Part shown: positions 1 through 7,928 of the stretch, one piece after another
Layout of the letters: the number at the start of each line of letters is the position of its first letter
How positions within the stretch are numbered: position 1 is the stretch's first letter
Origin: Ostreococcus mediterraneus
Taxonomy: Eukaryota > Chlorophyta > Mamiellophyceae > Mamiellales > Bathycoccaceae
Reading direction: 5' to 3'
Assembly: GCA_012295225.1 (NCBI GenBank)
Contig: WMKK01000003.1
Span: forward strand, 1-64,000
DNA length: 64,000 nt
Program-made: the position numbers and the translations under genes
The notes under the pieces: generated by a model
The model's database searches: none
Told to the model about the DNA's origin: nothing
What the model saw: only the letters and a program-made list of their open reading frames with translations

Positions 1-39
1 ACCCTAAACCCTAAACCCTAAACCCTAAACCCTAAACCC
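1..39. repeat. Telomere repeat (CCCTAAA)n
   Basis: Five uninterrupted CCCTAAA units preceded by one A and followed by CCCC, then ordinary sequence. This is the C-rich strand of the plant-type telomere (TTTAGGG), read from the chromosome end inward. The window therefore begins at a true left chromosome terminus, and the array is probably cut short by the assembly. No degenerate subtelomeric satellite follows it. Confidence 0.95.
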
Positions 40-176
40 CTTATTTTTAGGGCTTTTGACGCCACCAGAACCCTAAATGTATCACCGACCCTACAAAGGC
101 ACGGCGAGAAATCACCAAAGGCCGAAGTCACAACACGGCGACACCGAGGTACCAACGCGACATACCCTCGTAGAAA

Positions 177-239
177 GAATCGTGACGACATGATGACGAC
201 ATTGTGCCGGTTCATGTCGTCGTTGGTTTTTACGAATGA
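177..239. repeat. Subtelomeric 63-bp inverted repeat, left copy
   Basis: This 63-bp segment is the exact reverse complement of 3034-3096, by base-by-base comparison; identity stops abruptly at both sides. It can itself fold: GACGACAT at 195-202 pairs with ATGTCGTC at 214-221 around an 11-nt loop. It carries an ATG at 190 that reads in frame into the selenoprotein gene, so it may supply its leader or the first residues of a targeting peptide. No target-site duplication is visible outside the two copies. Confidence 0.9.
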
Positions 240-300
240 AGGGATTGGTACGTCCAGAACGCGACGCGGAGCGCGACGGGGATTGCGTCGACGGACGACG

Positions 301-1275
301 ATGGCTCTCGTCGGGGCGCGATGCCCCGAATTCCACGTGATCCAGCTCGCGGCGGACGGCACGCGGATGGAACGGGTCAGTCTCACCGAAGCCGTCCGAG
401 GCGCGCCCGCTGTGATTCACTTTTACAACTCTGGGTGAGGAGGATGCCGCCCGGTCGCGCGGCAGATGCAAAAATGGCGCGACACATTCCGCGTGGAGGA
501 CGTACATTTCGTGTGCGTCTGCGTTGACGACCGGGCGGAGGCAACGGCTCGAGAGTTCCAGCATCTGTACTTTGGCGCCAACATGTTCAACGCGCTCATC
601 GAAGACCGGAACGATTTTCCAAAATTCCCCTCTCAGCTCGGCTGTCAAGGCTTTGTCGTACTAGACGCAAGTAACAGGTTTTTGACGCCTCGATCACCAG
701 CCTACAATGAGTATGGTGCGTCAGCGTTCGAATATGTCGAGCAAGTTCTGAGTGTAGCGCGAAATGCGCCGTCCAAACACAGCGCTGAGACGTCAAACTC
801 TAGAGTCAAGGCACGATCCAATGCCGTTTTTGTCACCAATTCGTGCTCGGAATCAGCACAAACACTGCATGACGAAGACGATGAGGAGTTACAATTTCAC
901 TTGCCATCCGTACAGCACGAAAAGATGGACGCAGAACACGTCGAATTAGAAGAGGCGATGCGTGCGGTGATGCAGAGTTGTAAAGTTGTAGATCTGCACA
1001 CTCTGGGAAAGCTGTTCCTTGAACATTGCACGAACGAGGAAAATCTCATGCAAAGTTGTGGGTTCGGTGGAGAAGGAAAATTCTCAGCGCGTACGTCTCA
1101 CGCGGAAGACCACGCCGCTATCGGGCGAATGTTGACATCAACGTGTGAGGCTACGAATGCCGACGGCGTCATACCGCAGTCCCGAATAAGAGGAATCTGC
1201 AGCAGAATCATTGAACACGCGGTTCGATTTGACGCGCAATATGCAGGTAGGTTGGGGAAGGAAGATCGAGAGTGA
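301..1275 (+). CDS. Selenoprotein: thioredoxin-fold (UxxC) fused to hemerythrin domain
   Basis: Read through an in-frame TGA at 436-438, this is one 324-residue protein. Residues 1-150 look like a redoxin/peroxiredoxin-like thioredoxin fold (FYNSG-U-GGC; later GFVVLD). The TGA falls at position 46, giving a U-G-G-C redox motif where such proteins have CxxC. Residues 105-195 form an acidic linker. Residues 200-324 are a hemerythrin domain with all seven iron ligands: H213, H242, E246, H267, H271, H306 and D311. The H213-H242 spacing (29) and the HxxxE, HxxxH and HxxxxD signatures are canonical. A SECIS-like hairpin lies in the 3' region. Selenocysteine use is known in Ostreococcus, and decoding here is an inference. 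An upstream in-frame ATG at 190 would add an Arg-rich, targeting-like leader of 37 residues. The likely role is thiol redox chemistry coupled to O2 or peroxide sensing at a diiron site. A 31-bp intron covering the TGA (435-465) is a weaker alternative. Confidence 0.82.
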
Positions 1276-1298
1276 AATTTCGAAATTTCGAACAAGGG

Positions 1299-1384
1299 GC
1301 CGATTCGCTACATGACGACGCCTCGGTAAAAATGGATGTCGCACATCCAGGCTGTTGCGTCTGATTTTTACCACAGAGTCCGGC
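1299..1384 (+). promoter_or_regulatory. Type II SECIS-like element in the selenoprotein 3' region
   Basis: The core matches the eukaryotic SECIS pattern. ATGA lies at 1312-1315, 12 nt follow, AA is at 1328-1329, and TGAT at 1362-1365 closes the non-Watson-Crick quartet. GACGC at 1317-1321 pairs with GCGTC at 1357-1361 to start helix II, with later G-C and G-U pairs after a short mismatch. A mini-hairpin, GGATGT (1334-1339) with ACATCC (1343-1348) around CGC, sits above the AA, as in form II SECIS. Below the quartet, 1299-1306 can pair with 1376-1384 with one bulged C (helix I). It begins 24 nt after the stop codon of the UGA-containing gene and reads in the same direction. The pairing was done by eye, not by a folding program. 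Confidence 0.78.
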
Positions 1385-1535
1385 ATCTGTGTCCCACGCC
1401 TACTTTGGAAACTAGCTAGAAGACGACTCTCACGTCAACGTATTCACCTAAACGTTTCAACACGTTGTAATTCATTCGAGGTTTCTTCTACGGCGATAAG
1501 TAATACAATCAAATCAATAACTGCCGCGGCGGCGC

Positions 1536-2120
1536 CTATTCCGTCCAGCAGACGTGTTGACGGTGTGGTCTCGAGCTATCCTGAATCAGTTCAATCTTCC
1601 GAATGAAGACTTGCTCTGTGTAGCAGCACGAGCACGAGTACGTGAGCAAGTGCGTGCACCCGTGTCTCGCGACGAGATCCGCGATGTCCGCGAGCGCGGA
1701 GCGCTCGATGCTACTGCACGCCCAGTTCACGCGCGCGGGACACGTGGACTCAGGGTCGTCCAACGTGTCGACGACTTGAAGAATCTTATTTTGGAATTGT
1801 CGCACGGCGTAATCGGTTCTATTCCACGTCACTCGGTGTTCGTCAAAGTAAATTTTAACGACTTTCGCGTCGGACACGTCGAGCGGATCCGATTTCCCAC
1901 TCAACGCTTCGACGACATCCTTGTAATCCTTGTCCGTGAAGCGATGCTTCTCGTGCAGATCATCGACGAGGTCGAGCACGCGGTGCCGATCAACGTTCGG
2001 GCACACCATGTCCGCGGCTTCGCGGCGGCACGCAATGGCGCGCGCGTCGCGCACGGTGACCGCGTGGGTCCCGTCTTGTATGGAAAAATGGCGGGAAAAA
2101 ACGATAAAATGTCGACACAT
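1536..2120 (-). CDS. Unknown small protein, Cys-containing C-terminus
   Basis: Open frame of 194 residues from the ATG at 2120. I recognise no family. The middle is charged and helix-like (ADMVCPNVDRHRVLDLVDDL), and the C-terminal third holds a cluster of cysteines (SCSCCYTE) after GCTHLL. It is convergent with the selenoprotein gene, so the SECIS lies between the two 3' ends, and divergent from the RRM gene, sharing a 222-bp GAC-rich interval (2121-2342). The open frame continues upstream to 2606, but that part is Arg-rich and overlaps the RRM gene antisense, so I start at 2120. The opposite strand is also open (1554-2330) but has no good ATG start. Existence is plausible, not certain. Confidence 0.45.
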   Translation of the reverse strand: MCRHFIVFSRHFSIQDGTHAVTVRDARAIACRREAADMVCPNVDRHRVLDLVDDLHEKHRFTDKDYKDVVEALSGKSDPLDVSDAKVVKIYFDEHRVTWNRTDYAVRQFQNKILQVVDTLDDPESTCPARVNWACSSIERSALADIADLVARHGCTHLLTYSCSCCYTEQVFIRKIELIQDSSRPHRQHVCWTE

Positions 2121-2342
2121 CGCGACGGCACGACGACGATGACGATGACACGAGCGGCGACGGAAGCGACGACGGAAGCGACGACGACGCCGGACGACTG
2201 CGACGCGAAGAAAATCGTCGCGGATGCTGCGGAGTTGGATACGAAAATGGACGCCGAGGCGAACGCGTACGACGACGATGCGCGCGGTGCGGGTGGGAAG
2301 ATGAGGAAGGACGGTGCCGCGCGCGCCTGAACGGGCGCTCGG

Positions 2343-2957
2343 ATGACGCCGTACGCGCGACAGCGGCCGGTGATGACGTCTCGGGTGGGAAATCCCGCGG
2401 TAAACGCGGACACAAAAGCGTACGTCGGCAATCTTCCGTACGGGTGCTCGTGGCAGGACTTGAAGGATCACTTCTCGAACGCCCTGGGTGGCGAGTGCGT
2501 GCGATTCGCCGATATTCTGACTTCGCGCGATGGACGATCGAAAGCATGCGGCATCGTGACGTTCAATTCGAGCGAAGACGCGAAGAAAGCGATAGAAATG
2601 ATGCATGACACGGAGATTGGTGAACGAAAAATCTTCGTTCGGGAGGATCGTGAAGGAGAAAGAGGAAACAACCTTCGAAATCGGATCGGCCCCTCGGCGA
2701 CGTCCCCGGACGCGTCAGTCTACGTCGGGAACCTTCCTTGGAGTACTCGATGGCAGGAGTTGAAAGATATTTTCCGCAAATTCGGCAATGTCGCGACCGC
2801 TGACGTGACGATGGGCTTTGACGGACGATCCAGAGGTTGGGGCGTGGTGACGTTTATGGACCCCCAGTGCGCCCAAGTCACCATCGAAAGGTTGAACTGT
2901 ACAATGTTGAATGATCGTGCTCTCATCGTCCGCAGGGATGAACGAGCTCGAAGCTAA
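2343..2957 (+). CDS. RNA-binding protein with two RRM domains
   Basis: A 204-residue protein made of two RNA recognition motifs. RRM1 has RNP2 AYVGNL at 26-31 and RNP1 KACGIVTF at 67-74. RRM2 has RNP2 VYVGNL at 126-131 and RNP1 RGWGVVTF at 164-171. The pattern YVGNLP-x4-WQ(D/E)LKD(H/I)F with a DGRS(K/R) loop resembles the Gbp2/Hrb1/hnRNP M-like group of mRNA-binding proteins. That suggests a nuclear mRNA processing or export role; substrate is not deducible. There is no RGG or RS tail. It lies just inside the right copy of the subtelomeric inverted repeat, whose edge is 76 bp past the stop codon. Confidence 0.85.
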   Translation: MTPYARQRPVMTSRVGNPAVNADTKAYVGNLPYGCSWQDLKDHFSNALGGECVRFADILTSRDGRSKACGIVTFNSSEDAKKAIEMMHDTEIGERKIFVREDREGERGNNLRNRIGPSATSPDASVYVGNLPWSTRWQELKDIFRKFGNVATADVTMGFDGRSRGWGVVTFMDPQCAQVTIERLNCTMLNDRALIVRRDERARS

Positions 2958-3033
2958 AAATGTAAGAATCGAAAGACTTCTCAGCGCGTCGTCGACATCG
3001 GAAGGCGGGACCGCGCGTCCGGAAGAACCGCGA

Positions 3034-3096
3034 TCATTCGTAAAAACCAACGACGACATGAACCGGCACAATGTCGTCATCATGTCGTCACGATTC
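3034..3096. repeat. Subtelomeric 63-bp inverted repeat, right copy
   Basis: Exact reverse complement of 177-239. The pair brackets about 2.8 kb carrying the selenoprotein, the small unknown gene and the RRM gene. Read on the minus strand it encodes the same MMTTLCRFMSSLVFTN peptide as the left copy. Perfect identity implies a young duplication, ongoing gene conversion, or ectopic copying between chromosome ends. Confidence 0.9.
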
Positions 3097-3484
3097 TCAA
3101 CCTGCGCGCACCCCCACGGGTGCCCCCCCCGTGTCATCGGGTCACACCGCGTCGCGTCGTGAGCCCCCCGCCGACGTCATGTGTGCCGTGTGCGTCGCCC
3201 TGAGACGATCTGCGCGCTTCGCGTGCGCCCCTCGCGCGCCCGCGCGCTTCTCGCACCACCGACCGCTGCGCGCCGTGCCCGCGCGTCCATTCGGGTCGCT
3301 TCCCCCGCGCGCGCCGTGAGGCGGCGGCGCCGCTCCATTTTTTTATTACGATTTGTTTGACATTTAATCACCTGAGGAGTGGAGGAGCACGGCGACGAGG
3401 ACGACGGAGAATGCGAGTATACGCGCGGATACGAAAGCACTCGTCAACGTAGTGTAGTAGCTTTGAAATAATTACGGACAAATG
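3097..3484. other. Intergenic interval, no gene recognised
   Basis: 388 bp between the right inverted repeat and the 3' end of the next gene. The first 220 bp are very GC-rich, including a run of eight C near 3123. The last 150 bp are AT-richer and probably hold the 3' untranslated region of the minus-strand gene. Short open frames here are Arg/Ala/Pro-rich and look like composition artefacts. Confidence 0.6.
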
Positions 3485-5734
3485 TTACTTCCGCGCCGCT
3501 ACGCTAATGAAGAATCGATCAATGTGTTGACCATTCTCCCAAAATCTATCAAAGTAAGATTGCTGAAAGACTCTGTGCCCGCATTTACATCCCGGTACGC
3601 CTTCATACAGCGGAACGCCGGCAATCGTTTCGCACGGCGTGGCTACTTCGCCGGACGAAAAATCCGCATCGCGCACCGTAAACACGCCGAGATCACCAAG
3701 CATGCGCGCGAGAGTCCGCATATACCTGTGATTGTCGCTAAAGATGATCAAACCTCCTTCGTTCTGAAGACTTGCATGGACGTCTCGGAAAAAGTCTTCC
3801 GTTAGCAGCGCCAAAGAGTTGTCCGCCTGCGTGTCGCCTGAGTGATGTGGCGGCTCTGGGAAGTTGACAAATACATTCGAAACAGAGCTTTCCTTGATAT
3901 GCCGGCGAAACACGTACGCCGCATCTCCACCCATCGCCGCAAAGTTTGATGTTCCCTCGCATACAGCGCGTGAAAATATACTGTACACGCGATCATGGCG
4001 CAATTCAAGCGATATCCAGTCGGCGCCGAAATCCGCTTTTGCTTGTTCGACGGCCCAGTCGCCGTTGCCAGCTGCAACTTCCAGATTCAGCTCTCGCGCA
4101 TCATTTTTCTTACGACCAAACATTTTGTCAAACCGCAGCGTTCCATCATCCGCTATAAGTTTGCTAATCGATTTTCGCACGGACTCGCCCTTGCCACTGA
4201 GACCCATAGTGTTTTGCAAAGCCGTGAATAAGTCGCTTCGTAGCGTCTCGACGGATTCGCTCGACATCGTGGTTCCTCTCGCTGGCATCTGAAGAATGCG
4301 AGAACTAAATATCAAAGTTCGTGCAAAATGTTCATTTAGTAGCGGCAGTGGTTGTGCACCGGAAAGAACTCGATCAGCGAATGATTCTATGCGTTTCACT
4401 TCCAGACGCAATTCATCTCTGTGCGTCGCCTTGTAAAGCTTTGCGCGCTTATCCTTGTTTTGCTCGCCACCTATCGCCGTATGAACGTCTGTGGCATCGT
4501 CATCCTTGGCTAGATATTCGGATGCTTTCTTGATATGTTTTTTGCAGCCTTTCATGTCGCTTGTAATCGACATTGCGTGTGCACAATTGATGTGAAGATG
4601 CGCGAACAGGTCATTTTGCTCAATCGCGCGCTCGCCAGCGTCCCGTTGAGCTATCGTCTGATCATGATAATAGCGACAATTCAGACCTCTTTCGCATTTC
4701 CCAGCTCGCCAAAACTGACACGGACCGCAACGCGGATCGTTCGTCCATTTCAAATGGTCTCCATGTTTTATACTCTTGATTAACTTTTTGACGTCATCAA
4801 TTTTCAAGCCTTGTGCCAACAGCCTGCCAAACAGCTTAAAAGTCGACGTGTCTGGAACAACGTCCCATTCGCTCAGTCTACCGTACGCGTCAATTGCTTT
4901 CGCCAAGTCACCACATCGCAAACAAACACGCATGTACGTATTGATTGCACGCAAATCGGGCAAAACGGGATGCTTCATGCCTTCCAATGTGTGTTTCGCG
5001 GCGTCAACGTTGGCGACTAGCAAATATCCTTTGAGTAGTGTTGTATACGAGACGACGTTCGGTGCACAGCCAACTTCCCACATTCGCGCCATGAGCGCGT
5101 CAGCGCCATCCATTGTACCGGTATTCACGTAAGCGTTTAATAGTGACGCGTATGTGTACGGTGTCGGCACCAAGCCCTCTGACTGTATGAGTCGCACAAA
5201 AAGTTGGCAAGCTTTTCGAAGTTGCTTGTGTCGAGCGCTCGTGCCGATTTCACGTGTCACCGCTTCCACTCTCGCTCGCCGGCGTTCAAACTCCTCGCTG
5301 GTGATTCCATCTCGAGTTTGCCACGGTTCGTGCATAGGAAACGTTTTCGGATCGACATCCACGCCGCTCAAGTCCTCCGCGCCCAAGTGGTTGCTGCGAC
5401 GGCTGTCGCCGCGTTGCTTGTTTTGATGTTTTCCCCCTCCATCAAGCGCGTTTGACTCCGGCGCCCGGCGCTCGCTCTCTTCGTCTTCAATGAATCTTTC
5501 GGGGTTGGCGTCTCTAAAAGCCTTCTCGCGAGCTTTGCGCTCCGTGACTTTTGCAGATGAACGTGCTTTTGTCGCATCTAGGACATCGATGGATACCCAA
5601 GGTCGCTTTTTACGCTTCGGCATTATCGCACACGCTGGTTCCCCATACCAGCGAGGTGCGTTGTCTCGTCGAGTCTCGGTCGGGTGCGCTTCGCGCTTAG
5701 CGTCATTCATCTGCATGCACTCTTTGAGCGTCAT
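3485..5734 (-). CDS. PPR - CCCH zinc finger - TrmB-like tRNA methyltransferase fusion
   Basis: 749 residues from the ATG at 5734; further in-frame ATGs exist upstream of KRKKRPWVS. A basic N-terminus is followed by about four pentatricopeptide repeats near residues 190-320 (PYTYASLLNAYV, NVVSYTTLLKGYL, DTSTFKLFGRLL). Next comes a CCCH finger spaced C-x7-C-x5-C-x3-H (CQFWRAGKC, then CRYYH). The last ~210 residues are a Rossmann methyltransferase resembling tRNA (guanine-N7) methyltransferase TrmB: LEVAAGNGDW for SAM binding and VFVNFPEPPHHSG for the TrmB INFPDPW-type motif. PPR tracts bind RNA, so the fusion suggests an organellar RNA or tRNA modification enzyme with built-in RNA recognition. 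The W of the canonical FPDPW is replaced (FPEPPHHSG), so activity should not be assumed. Confidence 0.85.
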   Translation of the reverse strand: MTLKECMQMNDAKREAHPTETRRDNAPRWYGEPACAIMPKRKKRPWVSIDVLDATKARSSAKVTERKAREKAFRDANPERFIEDEESERRAPESNALDGGGKHQNKQRGDSRRSNHLGAEDLSGVDVDPKTFPMHEPWQTRDGITSEEFERRRARVEAVTREIGTSARHKQLRKACQLFVRLIQSEGLVPTPYTYASLLNAYVNTGTMDGADALMARMWEVGCAPNVVSYTTLLKGYLLVANVDAAKHTLEGMKHPVLPDLRAINTYMRVCLRCGDLAKAIDAYGRLSEWDVVPDTSTFKLFGRLLAQGLKIDDVKKLIKSIKHGDHLKWTNDPRCGPCQFWRAGKCERGLNCRYYHDQTIAQRDAGERAIEQNDLFAHLHINCAHAMSITSDMKGCKKHIKKASEYLAKDDDATDVHTAIGGEQNKDKRAKLYKATHRDELRLEVKRIESFADRVLSGAQPLPLLNEHFARTLIFSSRILQMPARGTTMSSESVETLRSDLFTALQNTMGLSGKGESVRKSISKLIADDGTLRFDKMFGRKKNDARELNLEVAAGNGDWAVEQAKADFGADWISLELRHDRVYSIFSRAVCEGTSNFAAMGGDAAYVFRRHIKESSVSNVFVNFPEPPHHSGDTQADNSLALLTEDFFRDVHASLQNEGGLIIFSDNHRYMRTLARMLGDLGVFTVRDADFSSGEVATPCETIAGVPLYEGVPGCKCGHRVFQQSYFDRFWENGQHIDRFFISVAARK

Positions 5735-5909
5735 TGCGGCACTCACCCACGCGGGTGGTGAGTTGAGAGCTTCTTTCTCGCGCCGTTGTAACAAGACGAT
5801 CGTGCAGGTTTGTTAATACCTTTGCACAAGTAAACGCAATCGTTCGCTGACGCGCGAACCGCGCTGTGGGTTTGAAACCGATGGAGCTACCGTTGAGTTG
5901 AAGTAAGCG

Positions 5910-7763
5910 ATGAGCGAGCGCACGCTAAGCTCGCGTGCAGCGGGCACGACGTCGATCGTGGCGAAATCACTGTGTGAAAAGTACTCCCCGCGAAGTGTTG
6001 ATCATCTTACTGTGCCGCCGAAGAAGCTCGAGGCATTGTGTGCATGGTTGGACGCCGCGAGCCCGTCGCGCACGCTCGTTTTAGTTGGACCTCCGGGCTG
6101 TTCAAAGTCATCGGCGGTGAGGGTACTAGCGCACGAACGCGGATATGATGTGCACGAGTGGACACCTCCAACGCCTACATTGTGGAGCGAGCACGCTCAT
6201 TTGGCGTCGTCATTTACCGAGGTGGAGTATTCATCAAAAGTCGATGAATTTTGCGCGTTTGTCGCCCGCGCGACCAAGTACACGCCGCTCTCGTTTCTTG
6301 TGAACTCCGCAGAACAACAACAGAAGAAGAAGCAAACAGTATTGCTGATTCGAGACATTCCAAGTTCTGATGAAGCAGGCCGTGCAAGGATATTAGAATC
6401 TTTGAGAACATTAGCGTGCACTTCTCAATCACCCTGCGCGGTCATCCTCACAGAGCAAGATGACGGGGGCGGTCAGTCAAACGCTAGAGGAGGAGAACTC
6501 ATGAATAGAGAAGTGTGCGGAGTTATGGAAAGCGCAGGGGCTATTTGCGTGAACTTCAACCCCGTGACTTCGGCGGCGATGACCAAAGCTGCGATGCGCG
6601 TGTGTGAAGCAGAGCGTTTTGGCATTCCAAAATCAGACATCGACGCGCTCGTGCAAGCGTCGCATGGCGACGTTCGTAGCGCGATGCAGGCGCTTGAGTT
6701 TTGGTGTTATGGCAAGCATGTAACGTTCAATGCGTCGTCGAGCAAAACAAAAAGCAAACGCAAGCGAGAGCCAAAGCAGGCGCCTACGGCGGAGGCCATT
6801 GCGCGAGCGCAAGTCAGTTCGCGTGACCAAGGCTTAGGACTGTTTCACGCTCTCGGCAAAATGTTGTACAATAAGCGCGATGAGGATAGAGGTGCTATTC
6901 ATTCACCATCGCCGTTGGCTGACAATTTGAACGATGTACTGAGGCGTCCACCGATGACGTATGATCCCGAGGACGTTTTGTCGCGCGCGGCACTTGGTGC
7001 AGAAACGACGACAGCTTTTCTGTTTGAAAATTTCCCCGACTTTATGAGCGCATCGTCGCTCGACATGCTCGCTTTGGGAGTGCGTTACATGTCAGATGCC
7101 ATGACAATCGCACGAAATAACGCATCGATATATTTTGGTTCAGCACGTTTACGACCTCGCGATGATTTAAGCGGTGGTGGTGATTCTACCGTCGATCCGA
7201 CCATGCTTGGCGAATTGTGCGCCGGTTCTGTCGCCACGAGAGGCGTCTTGTTCAGCAGTTTGTTTGGCTCAAGCAAGCGCTCGAATGGATTTTTAGCTTT
7301 GCGCGGACCAACAGCCATGAAAATAGATCGCGCGCAAGCGGCTAACCGACAAGAACTACTATCAGTCGTTGCAGCGGCTCATTCAGGAGATTTTGTAATG
7401 GGCGGTACGACGGAAAGCGCAGCGTTGGAAACGTTGCCGGCACTGCGATTGTTATCAAGTGCGAGCGCGGAAGGAGCGACACGAGTACCGTATCTACCGA
7501 CGAAGTGGTGGCGCGTTGGTGAAGATGCGGCGACATTCGAACGACGTTGCGCACAACTTCCAGCAACCAGTATAGCACCTCGAGCTGTCGCACTGGCGGC
7601 TGGTGTTGCGCATACGGTTGACCGCGGCGCCATCGGCGTGTACGCGGCCCCGACAACCTTGGACGACTTGGACGACGCGGAGGATGACATCGAAGACGAT
7701 ATAGAAGAGGATGCGATAGAAGACGACATAGAACTTGACGACTGGGAAGTCCCAGACGAATAG
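5910..7763 (+). CDS. RAD17: RAD17-like checkpoint clamp loader
   Basis: 617 residues. It opens with LCEKYSPRSVDHLTVPPKK, the clamp-loader start also seen in Rad17/Rad24. Walker A GPPGCSKSS is at about 60-68, with a Walker B-like VLLIRDIPS near 145. An AAA+ lid region with HGDVRSAMQALEFW follows. Rad17 replaces RFC1 in a complex with RFC2-5 and loads the 9-1-1 clamp at damaged DNA to signal to ATR. The C-terminus is strongly acidic (DDIEDDIEEDAIEDD), as in several family members. The RFC3 partner subunit is encoded 8 kb away at 15.5 kb. The ATG at 5910 is the first in frame. Confidence 0.85.
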   Translation: MSERTLSSRAAGTTSIVAKSLCEKYSPRSVDHLTVPPKKLEALCAWLDAASPSRTLVLVGPPGCSKSSAVRVLAHERGYDVHEWTPPTPTLWSEHAHLASSFTEVEYSSKVDEFCAFVARATKYTPLSFLVNSAEQQQKKKQTVLLIRDIPSSDEAGRARILESLRTLACTSQSPCAVILTEQDDGGGQSNARGGELMNREVCGVMESAGAICVNFNPVTSAAMTKAAMRVCEAERFGIPKSDIDALVQASHGDVRSAMQALEFWCYGKHVTFNASSSKTKSKRKREPKQAPTAEAIARAQVSSRDQGLGLFHALGKMLYNKRDEDRGAIHSPSPLADNLNDVLRRPPMTYDPEDVLSRAALGAETTTAFLFENFPDFMSASSLDMLALGVRYMSDAMTIARNNASIYFGSARLRPRDDLSGGGDSTVDPTMLGELCAGSVATRGVLFSSLFGSSKRSNGFLALRGPTAMKIDRAQAANRQELLSVVAAAHSGDFVMGGTTESAALETLPALRLLSSASAEGATRVPYLPTKWWRVGEDAATFERRCAQLPATSIAPRAVALAAGVAHTVDRGAIGVYAAPTTLDDLDDAEDDIEDDIEEDAIEDDIELDDWEVPDE

Positions 7764-7928
7764 CCACGCATAATAGCGCTTTATTGTGATTGATACTTTA
7801 AATCTCTAGTTCTTACCGGTAGCGCGTCACCCACAAAACACAACGTTGATTTTTTTAAAAAGCTGCGAGGCGTAACGAACGAATACACACACACGGCATT
7901 GTGTGCCTGTCGGAAGCGCTCGACCGAT

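Noticed and set aside
435-465. Possible 31-bp GT-AG intron removing the TGA in the first gene
   Set aside because: Too short for a usual intron, and the TGA and flanking codons are in one frame forming U-G-G-C with a downstream SECIS. Recoding explains more. Kept as the alternative to test.
1554-2330. 258-residue plus-strand frame opposite the small unknown gene
   Set aside because: Starts at GTG, no suitable ATG, and composition is that of an antisense shadow in a high-GC gene.
177-3096. Whole inverted-repeat unit as a DNA transposon
   Set aside because: No transposase inside and no target-site duplication; host-like genes fill it.
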